Source: Granulicella sibirica (GTDB taxonomy: Bacteria; Acidobacteriota; Terriglobia; Terriglobales; Acidobacteriaceae). Taken from it: a DNA stretch of 64,000 bases. Below, one piece after another: positions 16,735 to 25,096 of the stretch. The number at the start of each line of letters is the position of its first letter. The stretch's first letter is position 1. The notes under the pieces are model-generated. The model searched no databases and had not been told where the DNA came from. It saw nothing but the letters and a program-made list of their open reading frames with translations. The position numbers and the translations under genes are program-made. The DNA lies in assembly GCF_004115155.1 (NCBI RefSeq), contig NZ_RDSM01000003.1, positions 124,001 to 188,000 on the forward strand, in the 5' to 3' direction.

Positions 16735-17889
16735 TTAGCGGTTGGCCAGGGTTTGTTCGAGGGTCTGGTAGACGTTTGTCGCGACTTCCTGCCAGCTTCG
16801 GCCGTGGCGTCTGGAGATGGCTTCCGCGTTCCAGGTTTTGGATAGAACGACGTCGAGGGCTTCGGCGAGGGCTTTGGGATTTTTGGGGGGGACCAGGCGG
16901 CCGGCTTCGTCATCCATGAGCTCGGGGATGCCGCCTACGCGGGTGGCGACTACGGGGCGGCCGGAGGCCATGGCTTCGATGACGACGTTGGGGCAGCCTT
17001 CGTTGTAGCTGGGGAGAGTCACGAGGTTCGAGGCGGCCATCCAGACGGCTATCCGGGGGGAGAGGCAGGCGGGGATGAAGGTGACGGTCTCGCTTAGATT
17101 CAGGCGGGCTACGGCCTGCTCGAGGATGGGCTTGTCGGGGCCGTCGCCGACGAGATAGCAGTGGGTGTCCGGGCGGGTGGCTCGGAGCTGGGACATGGCT
17201 TCGACGAGTTCTACAAGGCCTTTGCGGACGTCGAGACGGCCTACGTATACAAGGAAGTCCTGGTGGGGTGGGAGGCCCAGAGAGGCGCGGGCTTCGGCGC
17301 GGCCGCGTGGGTAGAAGACGGCGGTGTCGCAGCCGTTGAGCTCGGCTTTGGAGCGGGCTGGGCTTGCGCCGAGGCGACGAGCAGTGTTGCAGAGGTCGTG
17401 GCTGACGGTGAGGACGAAGTTGGCCTTGCGAAGAGCGGTGCCGACGTGGCGGGCGACCAAGCGGCCGGGGATGCGGTTGAGGTCGGAGCCGATGGCGGTG
17501 AGGACGACGGGGACGTTGAGGGTGCGGCCGATTCGGACGGCGGCGTAGCCGTCGGGATAGATGACGTAGCTGAGGATGAGGTCGGGCTGGAAGGCGCGGA
17601 CATCCGGGGTGAGGTAGTGGGCGATGGCTAGGCCGTTGAGAGGCCGAGAGACGACCGGGATCAGGGGGTAGGTGACGTAGGTGACGGGGACGTCGGGTGG
17701 ACGCCAGGTGTGGTCGATATGCTTGCCGCGGCGTGCGGCAGGGGTGAGGAAGAATGGGTACTGGGGGTCAGAACAGAAGACGTGGAGGTCGCACTGTTTT
17801 GCGAGGAGGCGGAGGGTCTGGTACGCGGAGTGGCCGGCCCAGGGATTCAGCGAGGTGGGAAAGTAGTCGGTGACTACAGCGACTTTCAT
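16735..17889 (-). CDS. Glycosyltransferase family 4 protein
   Basis: A 384-aa GT-B glycosyltransferase for polysaccharide assembly. The N-terminal half starts MKVAVVTDYFPTSLNPWAGH; the C-terminal half holds FLVYVGRLDVRKGLVELVEA and the donor-binding block with SYNEGCPNVVIEAMASGRPVVATRVGGIPEL, whose two Glu residues (E-x7-E) are the family signature. The sugar is not predictable. Its ATG overlaps the stop of the upstream glycosyltransferase gene by four bases (ATGA at 17886-17889), so it is the third gene of a coupled three-gene operon with the genes at 17886-19199 and 19196-20242. Confidence 0.9.
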   Translation of the reverse strand: MKVAVVTDYFPTSLNPWAGHSAYQTLRLLAKQCDLHVFCSDPQYPFFLTPAARRGKHIDHTWRPPDVPVTYVTYPLIPVVSRPLNGLAIAHYLTPDVRAFQPDLILSYVIYPDGYAAVRIGRTLNVPVVLTAIGSDLNRIPGRLVARHVGTALRKANFVLTVSHDLCNTARRLGASPARSKAELNGCDTAVFYPRGRAEARASLGLPPHQDFLVYVGRLDVRKGLVELVEAMSQLRATRPDTHCYLVGDGPDKPILEQAVARLNLSETVTFIPACLSPRIAVWMAASNLVTLPSYNEGCPNVVIEAMASGRPVVATRVGGIPELMDDEAGRLVPPKNPKALAEALDVVLSKTWNAEAISRRHGRSWQEVATNVYQTLEQTLANR

Positions 17890-19199
17890 GCGCCGAGCTT
17901 TCTGAGAGAGCGAAGAAGGGTTGCGTATTGGCCAGCCAACGGGGCCCGGTGATAGGCGGCAATCTTTGCGAGATCGGGGTGGTAGGCCTTCGCTAGATTT
18001 TGGGTTCGGGCGATAGCTTCGGTGAAGAGTGTGCCGAGGGCGCAGGGGTCATTGACGGGCGCGGACCAGCCGGCGCCGGTGTCGTCGAGAATGCGGCGGA
18101 CGTCTCCGGTGGGGTGGACAGCGGCGAGGATGGGACGGGCAGAGCCGAGGTAGTCGAAGAGCTTGGCGGCGACGTTGATGGGGTCGTGGGTGATGAGGAG
18201 GAGGTAGGTGGTGGTCTGGATGTGCCGGAGGGCTTCGGCCTGGGGCATGAAGCCGAGAAGCTCGACCTGGGGGCCGAGGCGGAGGAGGGTTTCGCGGAAA
18301 GCAGGGGTTTCGATGTAGCCGATGAAGCGGAGCTTGAGGCGCTCGCGCTGATCGGGGGGCAGGGCGAGGATGGCTTCGACGACGGGGGTGGGGTCGGTGG
18401 AGTTGTAGACGGTGCCGATGTAGGTGAGGACGGTGGAGTGCTGAGGGATGGTGGGGGCTTTGGCGGTGGGGGGTGGGGTGTCGTAGCCGTTGGGAATGCA
18501 GTGGAATTTGCAGGAGGGCTCGGAGGGGTAGCGCTTTTTGACCTCGGCTACGGCGGCGTGGGTGACACAGACGATGGCGGAGGCGTCGCGAATGGCTTCA
18601 GACTCGGCCTTGTGGGCGACGGCGCGGGCGCGGGCGTTGTTGTTGAAGCTGACGAGGTCGATGGTGGTGGTGAGCCACTCGTCACGGAAGTCGAGGACGA
18701 TGGGGAGGTCCGGGAAGGAGTGGCGGAGACGGGTGACGAGGGTGGCGCTCGAGAACGGCGGGACGGTGATGAGGACGAGGTCGATCTTGCGCGAGCGGAT
18801 GATGCGGCGGGCGGCGGGGAAGGCGAAGGGGAGCCAGCCGATCTGGGGGTCAGGCAGGAGCAGGTTGCCGATGAGGGCTTTGATGGGGTTGGGTTTCGCT
18901 ATTTTCTTCGGGAGAGAGGGTGCGGCGGCTTTTGTGTTTGCCGAGCGGCGGTTGACGGCTTTCTTGATGGCCTTGCGTAAAGCGAAGGGCAGGTCGAGAG
19001 CCCAGGTGCGATGGATATAGATGTCGGGATCGAGCTGAGTGAGGAGCTTCGGGTCGTGGCCTACGGCGGCAGCGTTGCGGGCGGTGAGGACGTCGACCTG
19101 AATGCCGTTTGCGGGGAGATACTTGGCGAGCGAGAGGGCGCGCAGGACGCCGACGCCGGCTGCGGGAGGGAAAGAGTAGGTGATGAGGAGGACTCTCAT
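17886..19199 (-). CDS. Glycosyltransferase (GT4-like, GT-B fold)
   Basis: A 437-aa GT-B glycosyltransferase. It opens with MRVLLITYSFPPAAGVGVLRALSLAKYL, the usual start of the family, has a charged insertion near residues 85-100 with many Lys/Ala, and ends with LLITHDPINVAAKLFDYLGSARPILAAVHPTGD, in which the Lys/Glu donor block is diverged (KLFDYLGS pattern). This variation is typical for the FemAB-adjacent or Wzx-linked GT4-like proteins and weakens any guess at the sugar. ATG 19199 is used; the open frame continues 36 codons upstream inside the preceding gene. Four-base ATGA overlaps link it to both neighbours. Confidence 0.82.
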   Translation of the reverse strand: MRVLLITYSFPPAAGVGVLRALSLAKYLPANGIQVDVLTARNAAAVGHDPKLLTQLDPDIYIHRTWALDLPFALRKAIKKAVNRRSANTKAAAPSLPKKIAKPNPIKALIGNLLLPDPQIGWLPFAFPAARRIIRSRKIDLVLITVPPFSSATLVTRLRHSFPDLPIVLDFRDEWLTTTIDLVSFNNNARARAVAHKAESEAIRDASAIVCVTHAAVAEVKKRYPSEPSCKFHCIPNGYDTPPPTAKAPTIPQHSTVLTYIGTVYNSTDPTPVVEAILALPPDQRERLKLRFIGYIETPAFRETLLRLGPQVELLGFMPQAEALRHIQTTTYLLLITHDPINVAAKLFDYLGSARPILAAVHPTGDVRRILDDTGAGWSAPVNDPCALGTLFTEAIARTQNLAKAYHPDLAKIAAYHRAPLAGQYATLLRSLRKLGA

Positions 19200-20242
19200 G
19201 CTGCACCCGTCCTGGCGTGGATGAGGTTGTCGACGGCGCGGAACATCTCGTAGGCGCTGGCCCAGTGGAGTTCGATGCCTTGCTCGCGGGTGATTTCGTG
19301 GATCCACTGGAACATCGGGGCGAGGGTGCCGGGGTTATTGCCGGTGCCGAGTAGGACGGCGGCGTTGTCTTCGCGGGCGCTGTGTCCGTAGAGCTTGAGA
19401 AAGATATCATCGCCGACGCGAGGGGCAAGGTCGAGCCACTGGAGGACGCGGTTGCGGGTGGGCGGGTCGTAGCAGGCGAGCTCGCCGGTCTCAAGGCGGG
19501 GCGTGAGGCGGTCTTTGAAGCGGATGCCGAGGGGGCCTGTGATCATGAGGAGGTCGCCGCGGCGCCCGCCGCCAATGGTGGCCTCGATACCCTGGTCGAA
19601 GCCACGGGGCTTTTCGGGATCGCCAGTGGTCCAGTAGACCTGGTTGAGGATGCGGGACTGCGTGGGCGAGGGGATGGAGGGCATGGTGAAGTCGGCGTAG
19701 CAGCCGAGGTCGCGGAGGGCCTGGAGCTCGCCTTTGACGCCGCACCAGAGGCCGTCGGGGCGGGAGTTGTCGAGTGCCCAATTGCCGTGGATGAAGCCGA
19801 AGACTCGTTTGCCGTCGTGATCGTGCAGGAGGCCGTGGTTGTTGCGAAGTTGATCGAGGAAGAGGGTCATCTTCTCGCGGAAGGTGTCGACGGTGTCGTG
19901 ATTGTGGTGGATGTGGACTTCGAGGTCGGTGATCCCGGCGCGGGAGAGTTCGGCGAGGGATTCGACGATGCCCTCGTGGTACTCCTCCTGGGGGTAGAAG
20001 AAGGTGAAGCAGGGGGGGCGGCCGTTGGCGTCTTTCGGGGCGTTGTTGGCGATGAGGGGCCAGAGGTTCTGCCAGGCGGCTACGCGGGCGGTGCCGATTT
20101 CGACGGAGGATGGGCCGCCAAGGGGCTCGTAGTGGTCGGTGAGGGCAACCCAGAGGCGCTTCGCGGGCCGTCGATTCCGCGCGGTTGCGCGGTGCCTGAG
20201 GTACGCCGGTAGCCAGAGGTTTGCGTTCTTTGGATACTTCAC
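19196..20242 (-). CDS. Uncharacterised protein, probable NodB-like polysaccharide deacetylase relative
   Basis: A 348-aa protein that I cannot place in a characterised family. It has an early Asp-His (LWVALTDHYEP), an aromatic block FTFFYPQEEYHEG, a His-rich strand EVHIHHNHDT, the segment GFIHGNWALDNS and a late LKLYGHSAREDN. This order of Asp and His motifs on predicted strands is compatible with a metal-dependent beta/alpha-barrel deacetylase. The start is GTG 20242, with AGGA five bases upstream. It is the first gene of an operon with two glycosyltransferases, overlapping the next by ATGA, which supports a role in polysaccharide synthesis. No signal peptide is visible, so it would act in the cytoplasm. 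Confidence 0.55.
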   Translation of the reverse strand: MKYPKNANLWLPAYLRHRATARNRRPAKRLWVALTDHYEPLGGPSSVEIGTARVAAWQNLWPLIANNAPKDANGRPPCFTFFYPQEEYHEGIVESLAELSRAGITDLEVHIHHNHDTVDTFREKMTLFLDQLRNNHGLLHDHDGKRVFGFIHGNWALDNSRPDGLWCGVKGELQALRDLGCYADFTMPSIPSPTQSRILNQVYWTTGDPEKPRGFDQGIEATIGGGRRGDLLMITGPLGIRFKDRLTPRLETGELACYDPPTRNRVLQWLDLAPRVGDDIFLKLYGHSAREDNAAVLLGTGNNPGTLAPMFQWIHEITREQGIELHWASAYEMFRAVDNLIHARTGAA

Positions 20243-20340
20243 TTGGGTCCTATTCGTTTGCTCGGCTTCGAGCGGAGGTCAAGAACAGACAACGGCGACG
20301 GCAATTGCAGTAGGCTGATGCGGGGTGCTTGTTCCAACGT

Positions 20341-21432
20341 ATGAAGATCATTCATGTCATCTACAGCATGGAGCTGGGTGGAGCCGAGGTGCTGGTGGCG
20401 CAGCTTTGCCGCATGCAGCGGGCGAATGGGCACGATGTTTCTGTCTTTGCGTACTCGAAGCTCGGCTCGGTGGGTGAAGGGCTGCGAGACGAGGGGTTCG
20501 AGATCTATGTTCCGGGGGAAGCTCCTCCTGCACGAACGATGCTCCGGTACTATCGGCAGTTTGCGGCTTTGAGACCAGACGTGGTGCACTGTCATAATTC
20601 CGCCGCCACGTTGCAGGGGGCGCTGAGCGCGAGGCTCGCTGGAGTGAGGTGTGTGATCTCGACGCGTCATAGCCTGGTGGCTCCGCCGTATGACGTTGCG
20701 GGTGAGGTGAAGTACAACCTCATCGCACGATCGTGCGATGTGATTACCGGAATCTGCGAGATCACGTGCGAGAACCTGCGCGGGGGTCCGCTGGCGCAGA
20801 AGGAGAAGATCGTCCGGGTATACAACGGGTCTTCGGCGATCGAGCGGGTGGACCTTGCTCCGCTTGGCGATGAGTTCGTGAAGCGCGGGCTGACGCTGGT
20901 GTTCGTGGGAAGGCTCGCGGCGGTGAAGGACCTGGGGACGCTGCTGCGGGCCGTGGCGCTGGCGTCGGTGAAGGTGCCGGAGCTGCAGGCCTGGATCGTT
21001 GGGGATGGTCCGGTGCGGAAGGATCTGGAGGCGCTGGCGACCGCGCTGGGCGTTGCGGACAGGGTGCGGTTCTGGGGGCAACGGATGGATACGGACCGGT
21101 TCTTCTCGGCGGCGGATGTGTTTGCGATGTCGTCGGTGTCGGAGGGTCTGCCGATGTCGTTGCTGCAGGCGATGAGCCTCGGAATTCCGGCGGTGCTGAC
21201 GGATGTGGGTGGGATGGCGGAGGTGCTCGGGCTGTCGAAGAGCGGGCTGCTTACGCCGGTGGGCGATTCGGTGGCGATGTCGGAGGCGATCGTGCGCCTG
21301 GCCGAGGGCCAGGCGCTGAGGGCGGAGTTCGCGAGGCGCGCGGTAGAGACGTATCGGGCCGAGTTTACGCTGGAGCGCATGGATGCGGCGTACATGGCGA
21401 TTTACCGGGGGGAGTATGAGCTGCCGGTTTGA
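20341..21432 (+). CDS. Glycosyltransferase family 4 protein
   Basis: A 363-aa GT-B glycosyltransferase. Signature parts are MKIIHVIYSMELGGAEVLVAQL at the N-terminus, VFVGRLAAVKDLGTLLRA at the start of the donor domain, and SSVSEGLPMSLLQAMSLGIPAVLTDVGGMAEVL with the E-x7-(E/Q) region, where the second Glu is replaced by Gln. It resembles the sugar transferases associated with PEP-CTERM/EpsH loci. ATG 20341 is used; an upstream TTG at 20329 would add four residues. It is divergent from the deacetylase-like operon (98 bases) and convergent with the exopolysaccharide operon end. Confidence 0.87.
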   Translation: MKIIHVIYSMELGGAEVLVAQLCRMQRANGHDVSVFAYSKLGSVGEGLRDEGFEIYVPGEAPPARTMLRYYRQFAALRPDVVHCHNSAATLQGALSARLAGVRCVISTRHSLVAPPYDVAGEVKYNLIARSCDVITGICEITCENLRGGPLAQKEKIVRVYNGSSAIERVDLAPLGDEFVKRGLTLVFVGRLAAVKDLGTLLRAVALASVKVPELQAWIVGDGPVRKDLEALATALGVADRVRFWGQRMDTDRFFSAADVFAMSSVSEGLPMSLLQAMSLGIPAVLTDVGGMAEVLGLSKSGLLTPVGDSVAMSEAIVRLAEGQALRAEFARRAVETYRAEFTLERMDAAYMAIYRGEYELPV

Positions 21433-21492
21433 GCCGGGGGTTCGGGTACGAGTTAGGACTGCTAAGGCTTGGTGATTGGACGGTATGGGTTG

Positions 21493-21531
21493 CCCACCTT
21501 AGCGGACGGTGATGCTGTCCGCGAAAATGGG
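21493..21531. repeat. Dispersed inverted repeat family B, copy 2
   Basis: Arms CCCACCTTAGCGGAC (21493-21507) and GTCCGCGAAAATGGG (21517-21531) match in 12 of 15 positions around a 9-base loop; the sequence is clearly related to 16588-16626. It is between convergent glycosyltransferase genes and may double as a terminator. Confidence 0.6.
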
Positions 21532-21557
21532 GCACCCGGCTTCTGGGCGAACTTGCT

Positions 21558-22751
21558 TCAAGACTGCGTGTGTTTCTGTGAGAAGAGATGGTTGTCCGCA
21601 GGGACTAGAGTGGGTAGCCAGATCTTCCAGAGCGGGCCGCGGGTGAACAGGTATGTATAGAGACCGGCGACTGCGGCGGCGTTGAGGACAAGGAGTGCGC
21701 TGGCGGGTGAGGCAATCCGGTGAAGGATCGGGATGCGGATCTTGAGGGCGGCGGCTGCCATGAGCCAGAAGGCGGTCTGTGCGATGGCGAAGGTCGCGAA
21801 TGGGATCGAGTGGAGGCCGAGGAACGCCGACGACATGATCAGGAGAAGGAAGAGGTAGGGAACGACGAGGCGCAGAAGCTTATGCGAGACGAGTTGCAAG
21901 AGGACGCGGTTGCGCGGGGTCAGGATCCAGGGGGCGAGGCCGATGAGCTGGAAGTTTCCGGCAAGGGTGCGGACCTTGCGATCGAACTCTCCGGCGGCTT
22001 TGGCGGGCCAGCGGTCGACGACGATGGCGGTACGGTCGAGGACGCTGCGGTAGCCCTGGCCGATGACGGAGAGGGGCTGGAACATGTCGTCGAGGATGAT
22101 GCCCTTTGGCGCGCGGGTGGCGAGAGTGCGGCGCACGGCGTAGAAGCCTCCGTAGACGCCGACGGGTGAGTCGAACTCGGCTTCACAGTTTCGGATGCCC
22201 TGCTCGTAGCGCCAGTAGAGGCCGCTGACGGCGGCGGCGGTGGCGTCGTGGCCTACGGTGTCGAGGACTAATTCGCCCGCTACACAGCCGACGGTTGGGT
22301 CGGCGAAGTTGGAAAGGAGTTCGGTGAGGGCTCCGGGGGCGATGCGGGGGCGGATGTCGACGAAGAGGAGGATGTCTCCCTGGGCGGCGGCGATGCCCTG
22401 GTTGACTGCTTCTGCTTTGCCGGCGTGCTGGTCAAGCACGATGGGGATCATGCGTGGGGATGCTGCGTTGCGCAAGATGTTAGGGGTGGCGTCGGTTGAA
22501 CCGTCGGAGACGACGATGAGTTCGCGGACGAGGGTGGGATCGAGTGCGAGGAGATGGTCGATCTTGGCGGGGAGCATGGCGGCCCCGTTGTGCACGGCCA
22601 TGATGATGCTGATGGGTGGCTGGGTGTTGGCGGGCCAGCGGGCGCGGAGCCATGGGCGCGGGTAGAGGCGCGCGAGTGCGGCGATCAAGATTGGATAGCC
22701 CGCGTAGGTGTAAAGCACCACGGCGAGCGAGATCCAGAAGATCGATTTCAT
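21558..22751 (-). CDS. Glycosyltransferase family 2 membrane protein
   Basis: A 397-aa processive-type GT2 enzyme. An N-terminal membrane helix (about residues 1-22) is followed by the GT-A domain with ISIIMAVHNGAAMLPAKI, VSDGSTDATPNI, ILLFVDIRPRI (a DxR/DxD-like metal site) and a late QGYRSVLD block; three or four C-terminal helices complete the protein. It adds sugars to a lipid-linked or growing polysaccharide at the inner membrane. ATG 22751 overlaps the stop of the priming transferase by four bases; the open frame upstream of it belongs to another frame of that gene. It is the last gene of the exopolysaccharide operon that starts at 29546. Confidence 0.85.
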   Translation of the reverse strand: MKSIFWISLAVVLYTYAGYPILIAALARLYPRPWLRARWPANTQPPISIIMAVHNGAAMLPAKIDHLLALDPTLVRELIVVSDGSTDATPNILRNAASPRMIPIVLDQHAGKAEAVNQGIAAAQGDILLFVDIRPRIAPGALTELLSNFADPTVGCVAGELVLDTVGHDATAAAVSGLYWRYEQGIRNCEAEFDSPVGVYGGFYAVRRTLATRAPKGIILDDMFQPLSVIGQGYRSVLDRTAIVVDRWPAKAAGEFDRKVRTLAGNFQLIGLAPWILTPRNRVLLQLVSHKLLRLVVPYLFLLLIMSSAFLGLHSIPFATFAIAQTAFWLMAAAALKIRIPILHRIASPASALLVLNAAAVAGLYTYLFTRGPLWKIWLPTLVPADNHLFSQKHTQS

Positions 22752-24124
22752 TGCGCGCCTCGACGGCGGACGATGGTCTTGATGGTCTCGAACATGACGA
22801 TGAGGTCGAGGCCGAGGGACTGGTGCTTGATGTAGTAGAGGTCGTACTCGAGCTTCTCGCGGGTTTCGGCCATCGTGGCTCCGTAGCCGTAGCGAACCTG
22901 CGCCCATCCGGTGAGGCCGGGACGGATGAGGTGGCGGAGGTAGTAGAAGGGCAGGTTCTCCGAGAGCATGGGGACGAACTCGGGACGCTCGGGGCGCGGG
23001 CCGACGAAGCTCATGTCGCCACGGAGGATGTTCCAGAGCTGCGGGACTTCGTCGATGCGGGTCTTGCGCATGAAACGACCGATGGGGGTGACGCGTGGAT
23101 CGTCCTTGGTAGCCCACTTTGCGCCCGCGGCTTCGGCGTCGGTGCGCATGGTTCGGAATTTGACGACCTTGAAGAGGCGTCCGCCGGCTCCGACGCGTGT
23201 CTGCTTGAAGAAGATGGGACCCTTGGAAGTCATGCGCACGGCGAGCATAACGAGGGGAAAGAAGGGCGAGAAGAGCAGGAGTCCGGTAGCGGCGGCGAGG
23301 ATGGAGGCGATCTGCCGGGTGAACTGCTGCGAGGGGCGCATGCGGAAGCCGCTGGCGTAGAGGAAGTCGCTGGGGCGCAGGCCGTCGAGCTGGATCTTGC
23401 CGGAGAGGCGCTCGCGGAGGGCTCCGACTTCCTCAACGACGATGCCCTGGAAGCGGAGATTGAGGAGTTCCTGGACTGGGAGTTCGCCGCGATGATGCTC
23501 CATGGCCACGATGATGCGATTGACGGGGGGCTTCATCTCGGAGATGCGTTCGAGGGCGTTAATCCAGTGCTGTTTGCGCTCCGACTGTTCGAGCTGGACG
23601 TCCTGCCAGTCGACGATCTCCATGCCGACGTCGGGACGGGACTGAAGCGAGGCAACGAGGGTTTTGGCGTATTCGCCGGCCCCGAGGACGTAGACGCGCT
23701 CGCAGAAGCGGCGGCGGCTGACCAGCCAGGAGTAGGCCTTGCGCCAGACGATGAGGGCGGGCGTGAGCAGCGTGAAACCTATGAGATAGACGTGCTGCGG
23801 CATTGCAGCTTCGGGATAGAAGAAGATCAACGCCGAGAGCACGAAGCAGTCAAAGCCGAGAACGAGCAGGATGCGGAAGTAGATTTCGAGCGGAACGGAG
23901 ACGATCTGCGGCTCGTAGAGATCGAAGTAGTAAGAGAGCATGACCGAGAGGATGGTCACGCCGGTGATCTTGAGGGCACCCTGCTCGTAGGCGAGGGTGA
24001 GGTATGCGTCCGGACCAAGAAGGAAGATCGTGGCAATGAGGAAGCAACTGCTCACAATTAATGCTTCAAAGAAAAACAGCATGACAGTACGCGTGGGATA
24101 GTAGACGTTCAGGAAGCGGATCAT
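22748..24124 (-). CDS. Exopolysaccharide priming glycosylphosphotransferase (PEP-CTERM-associated type)
   Basis: A 458-aa polyisoprenyl-phosphate sugar-1-phosphate transferase that starts repeat-unit synthesis by loading a sugar phosphate on undecaprenyl phosphate. It has four N-terminal membrane helices, a central Rossmann-like domain (VYVLGAGEYAKTLVASL), a further helix near residue 270, and the C-terminal catalytic domain with GPIFFKQTRVG, FKVVKFRTM, KTRIDEVPQLWNILRGDMS, VGPRPERPEFV and RPGLTGWAQV. The architecture resembles the sugar transferase of PEP-CTERM/EpsH loci (TIGR03013-like, from memory). It overlaps the GT2 gene by four bases and lies 18 bases after the kinase gene. Confidence 0.9.
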   Translation of the reverse strand: MIRFLNVYYPTRTVMLFFFEALIVSSCFLIATIFLLGPDAYLTLAYEQGALKITGVTILSVMLSYYFDLYEPQIVSVPLEIYFRILLVLGFDCFVLSALIFFYPEAAMPQHVYLIGFTLLTPALIVWRKAYSWLVSRRRFCERVYVLGAGEYAKTLVASLQSRPDVGMEIVDWQDVQLEQSERKQHWINALERISEMKPPVNRIIVAMEHHRGELPVQELLNLRFQGIVVEEVGALRERLSGKIQLDGLRPSDFLYASGFRMRPSQQFTRQIASILAAATGLLLFSPFFPLVMLAVRMTSKGPIFFKQTRVGAGGRLFKVVKFRTMRTDAEAAGAKWATKDDPRVTPIGRFMRKTRIDEVPQLWNILRGDMSFVGPRPERPEFVPMLSENLPFYYLRHLIRPGLTGWAQVRYGYGATMAETREKLEYDLYYIKHQSLGLDLIVMFETIKTIVRRRGAQ

Positions 24125-24142
24125 GGGGTGACGTGCTCCGCT

Positions 24143-25096
24143 CTATTCTTCGGTGGGACTGTCGTAGCCATAGTAGCCACTCCTCTCAGGGGAATCCTCT
24201 ACCGCGTTGAGGACGAAACCGAGAACGTTGGAGGCCTTGAGCTCGTTCAGGGCACGCTGTGCTGCTTCGAATTTGGTGACGCCGCCGCGTGCGACGAGGA
24301 GGACGCCATCGCAGGCGCGGGCGAGGTTGACTCCGTCGGAGACGAGATTGACGGGGGAGGAATCGACGATGATCCAGTCGAAATGGTCCCTGGCGGCGGT
24401 GATGAGGTCGTCGAAGCGGTGATTGCCGGAGAGGTCGGCAGCCTTGTCTCCGCCCATGCCTCCTGCTATGAAGGTGAGGGAGGCGAGACCGGACGTCACC
24501 TGATTTCCGGAGCCGGGAACTCTTCCTCGCTGCATGACCTCCTGCATATCGGCTTTGCCGGAGAGGAATTCACTTAGACCCGGATCGCAGGGTGCGCCGA
24601 GGAGCTTGTGGAGAGAGGGGCGGCGCATGTCGCCGTCGATGAGCAGGACGCGGCTTGCCTTATGACGGGCGAATGAGATGGCGAGGTTGGCGGCGACGAA
24701 GCTCTTGCCTTCCTGGGGATGGCCACTGCTGATGAGGATGGATTTGAGGGTGTGGTTCTCGCGGAACTCCTGCATCCGCGAGCGGAGGCTGCGGAACTGC
24801 TCGACGGAGCTGCCGCGGGGTTCGAGCGAGGGAAGCTGTTTAAAGGATGGATCCCAGGTGTAGGTGCGGACCTTGGTGAGTACGGCGACGGGATCGGACT
24901 TGCGGATCGCGGTCGGTGCCGGGGAGAGATCGGAGGCAAAACGCGACGCCGAGCGTTGGGGTTCCGTGCTCCGGGGTTGTGTGTTTCGGGCCTCCAGTGG
25001 CAGAGGCTCGAAGAGGAGTGCCGGCGAGTCGGTTGTCTCGCTGAGTGCAACTCGGTCCTGTTCGGCGCGGAGAAGCGCTTCGTATATCTTGCTCAT
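24143..25096 (-). CDS. Bacterial tyrosine autokinase (CpsD/Wzc-C-like)
   Basis: A 317-aa P-loop ATPase that phosphorylates its own tyrosines and controls polysaccharide chain length together with the chain-length protein. The Walker A motif GHPQEGKS is at residues 125-132, Walker A' LLIDGDMRRPS at about 151-161, and the Walker B strand is DWIIVDSSPV. The C-terminus ends with the tyrosine cluster YYGY (residues 308-311), the expected autophosphorylation site. It is a free-standing kinase without the membrane domain, like Gram-positive CpsD and the PEP-CTERM-linked kinases. ATGA overlaps couple it to the upstream ATPase gene. Confidence 0.9.
   Translation of the reverse strand: MSKIYEALLRAEQDRVALSETTDSPALLFEPLPLEARNTQPRSTEPQRSASRFASDLSPAPTAIRKSDPVAVLTKVRTYTWDPSFKQLPSLEPRGSSVEQFRSLRSRMQEFRENHTLKSILISSGHPQEGKSFVAANLAISFARHKASRVLLIDGDMRRPSLHKLLGAPCDPGLSEFLSGKADMQEVMQRGRVPGSGNQVTSGLASLTFIAGGMGGDKAADLSGNHRFDDLITAARDHFDWIIVDSSPVNLVSDGVNLARACDGVLLVARGGVTKFEAAQRALNELKASNVLGFVLNAVEDSPERSGYYGYDSPTEE

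Noticed and set aside
22616..24061. 481-codon open frame opposite the priming sugar transferase
   Set aside because: Acidic low-complexity translation, no motif, wholly antisense to a well-supported gene.
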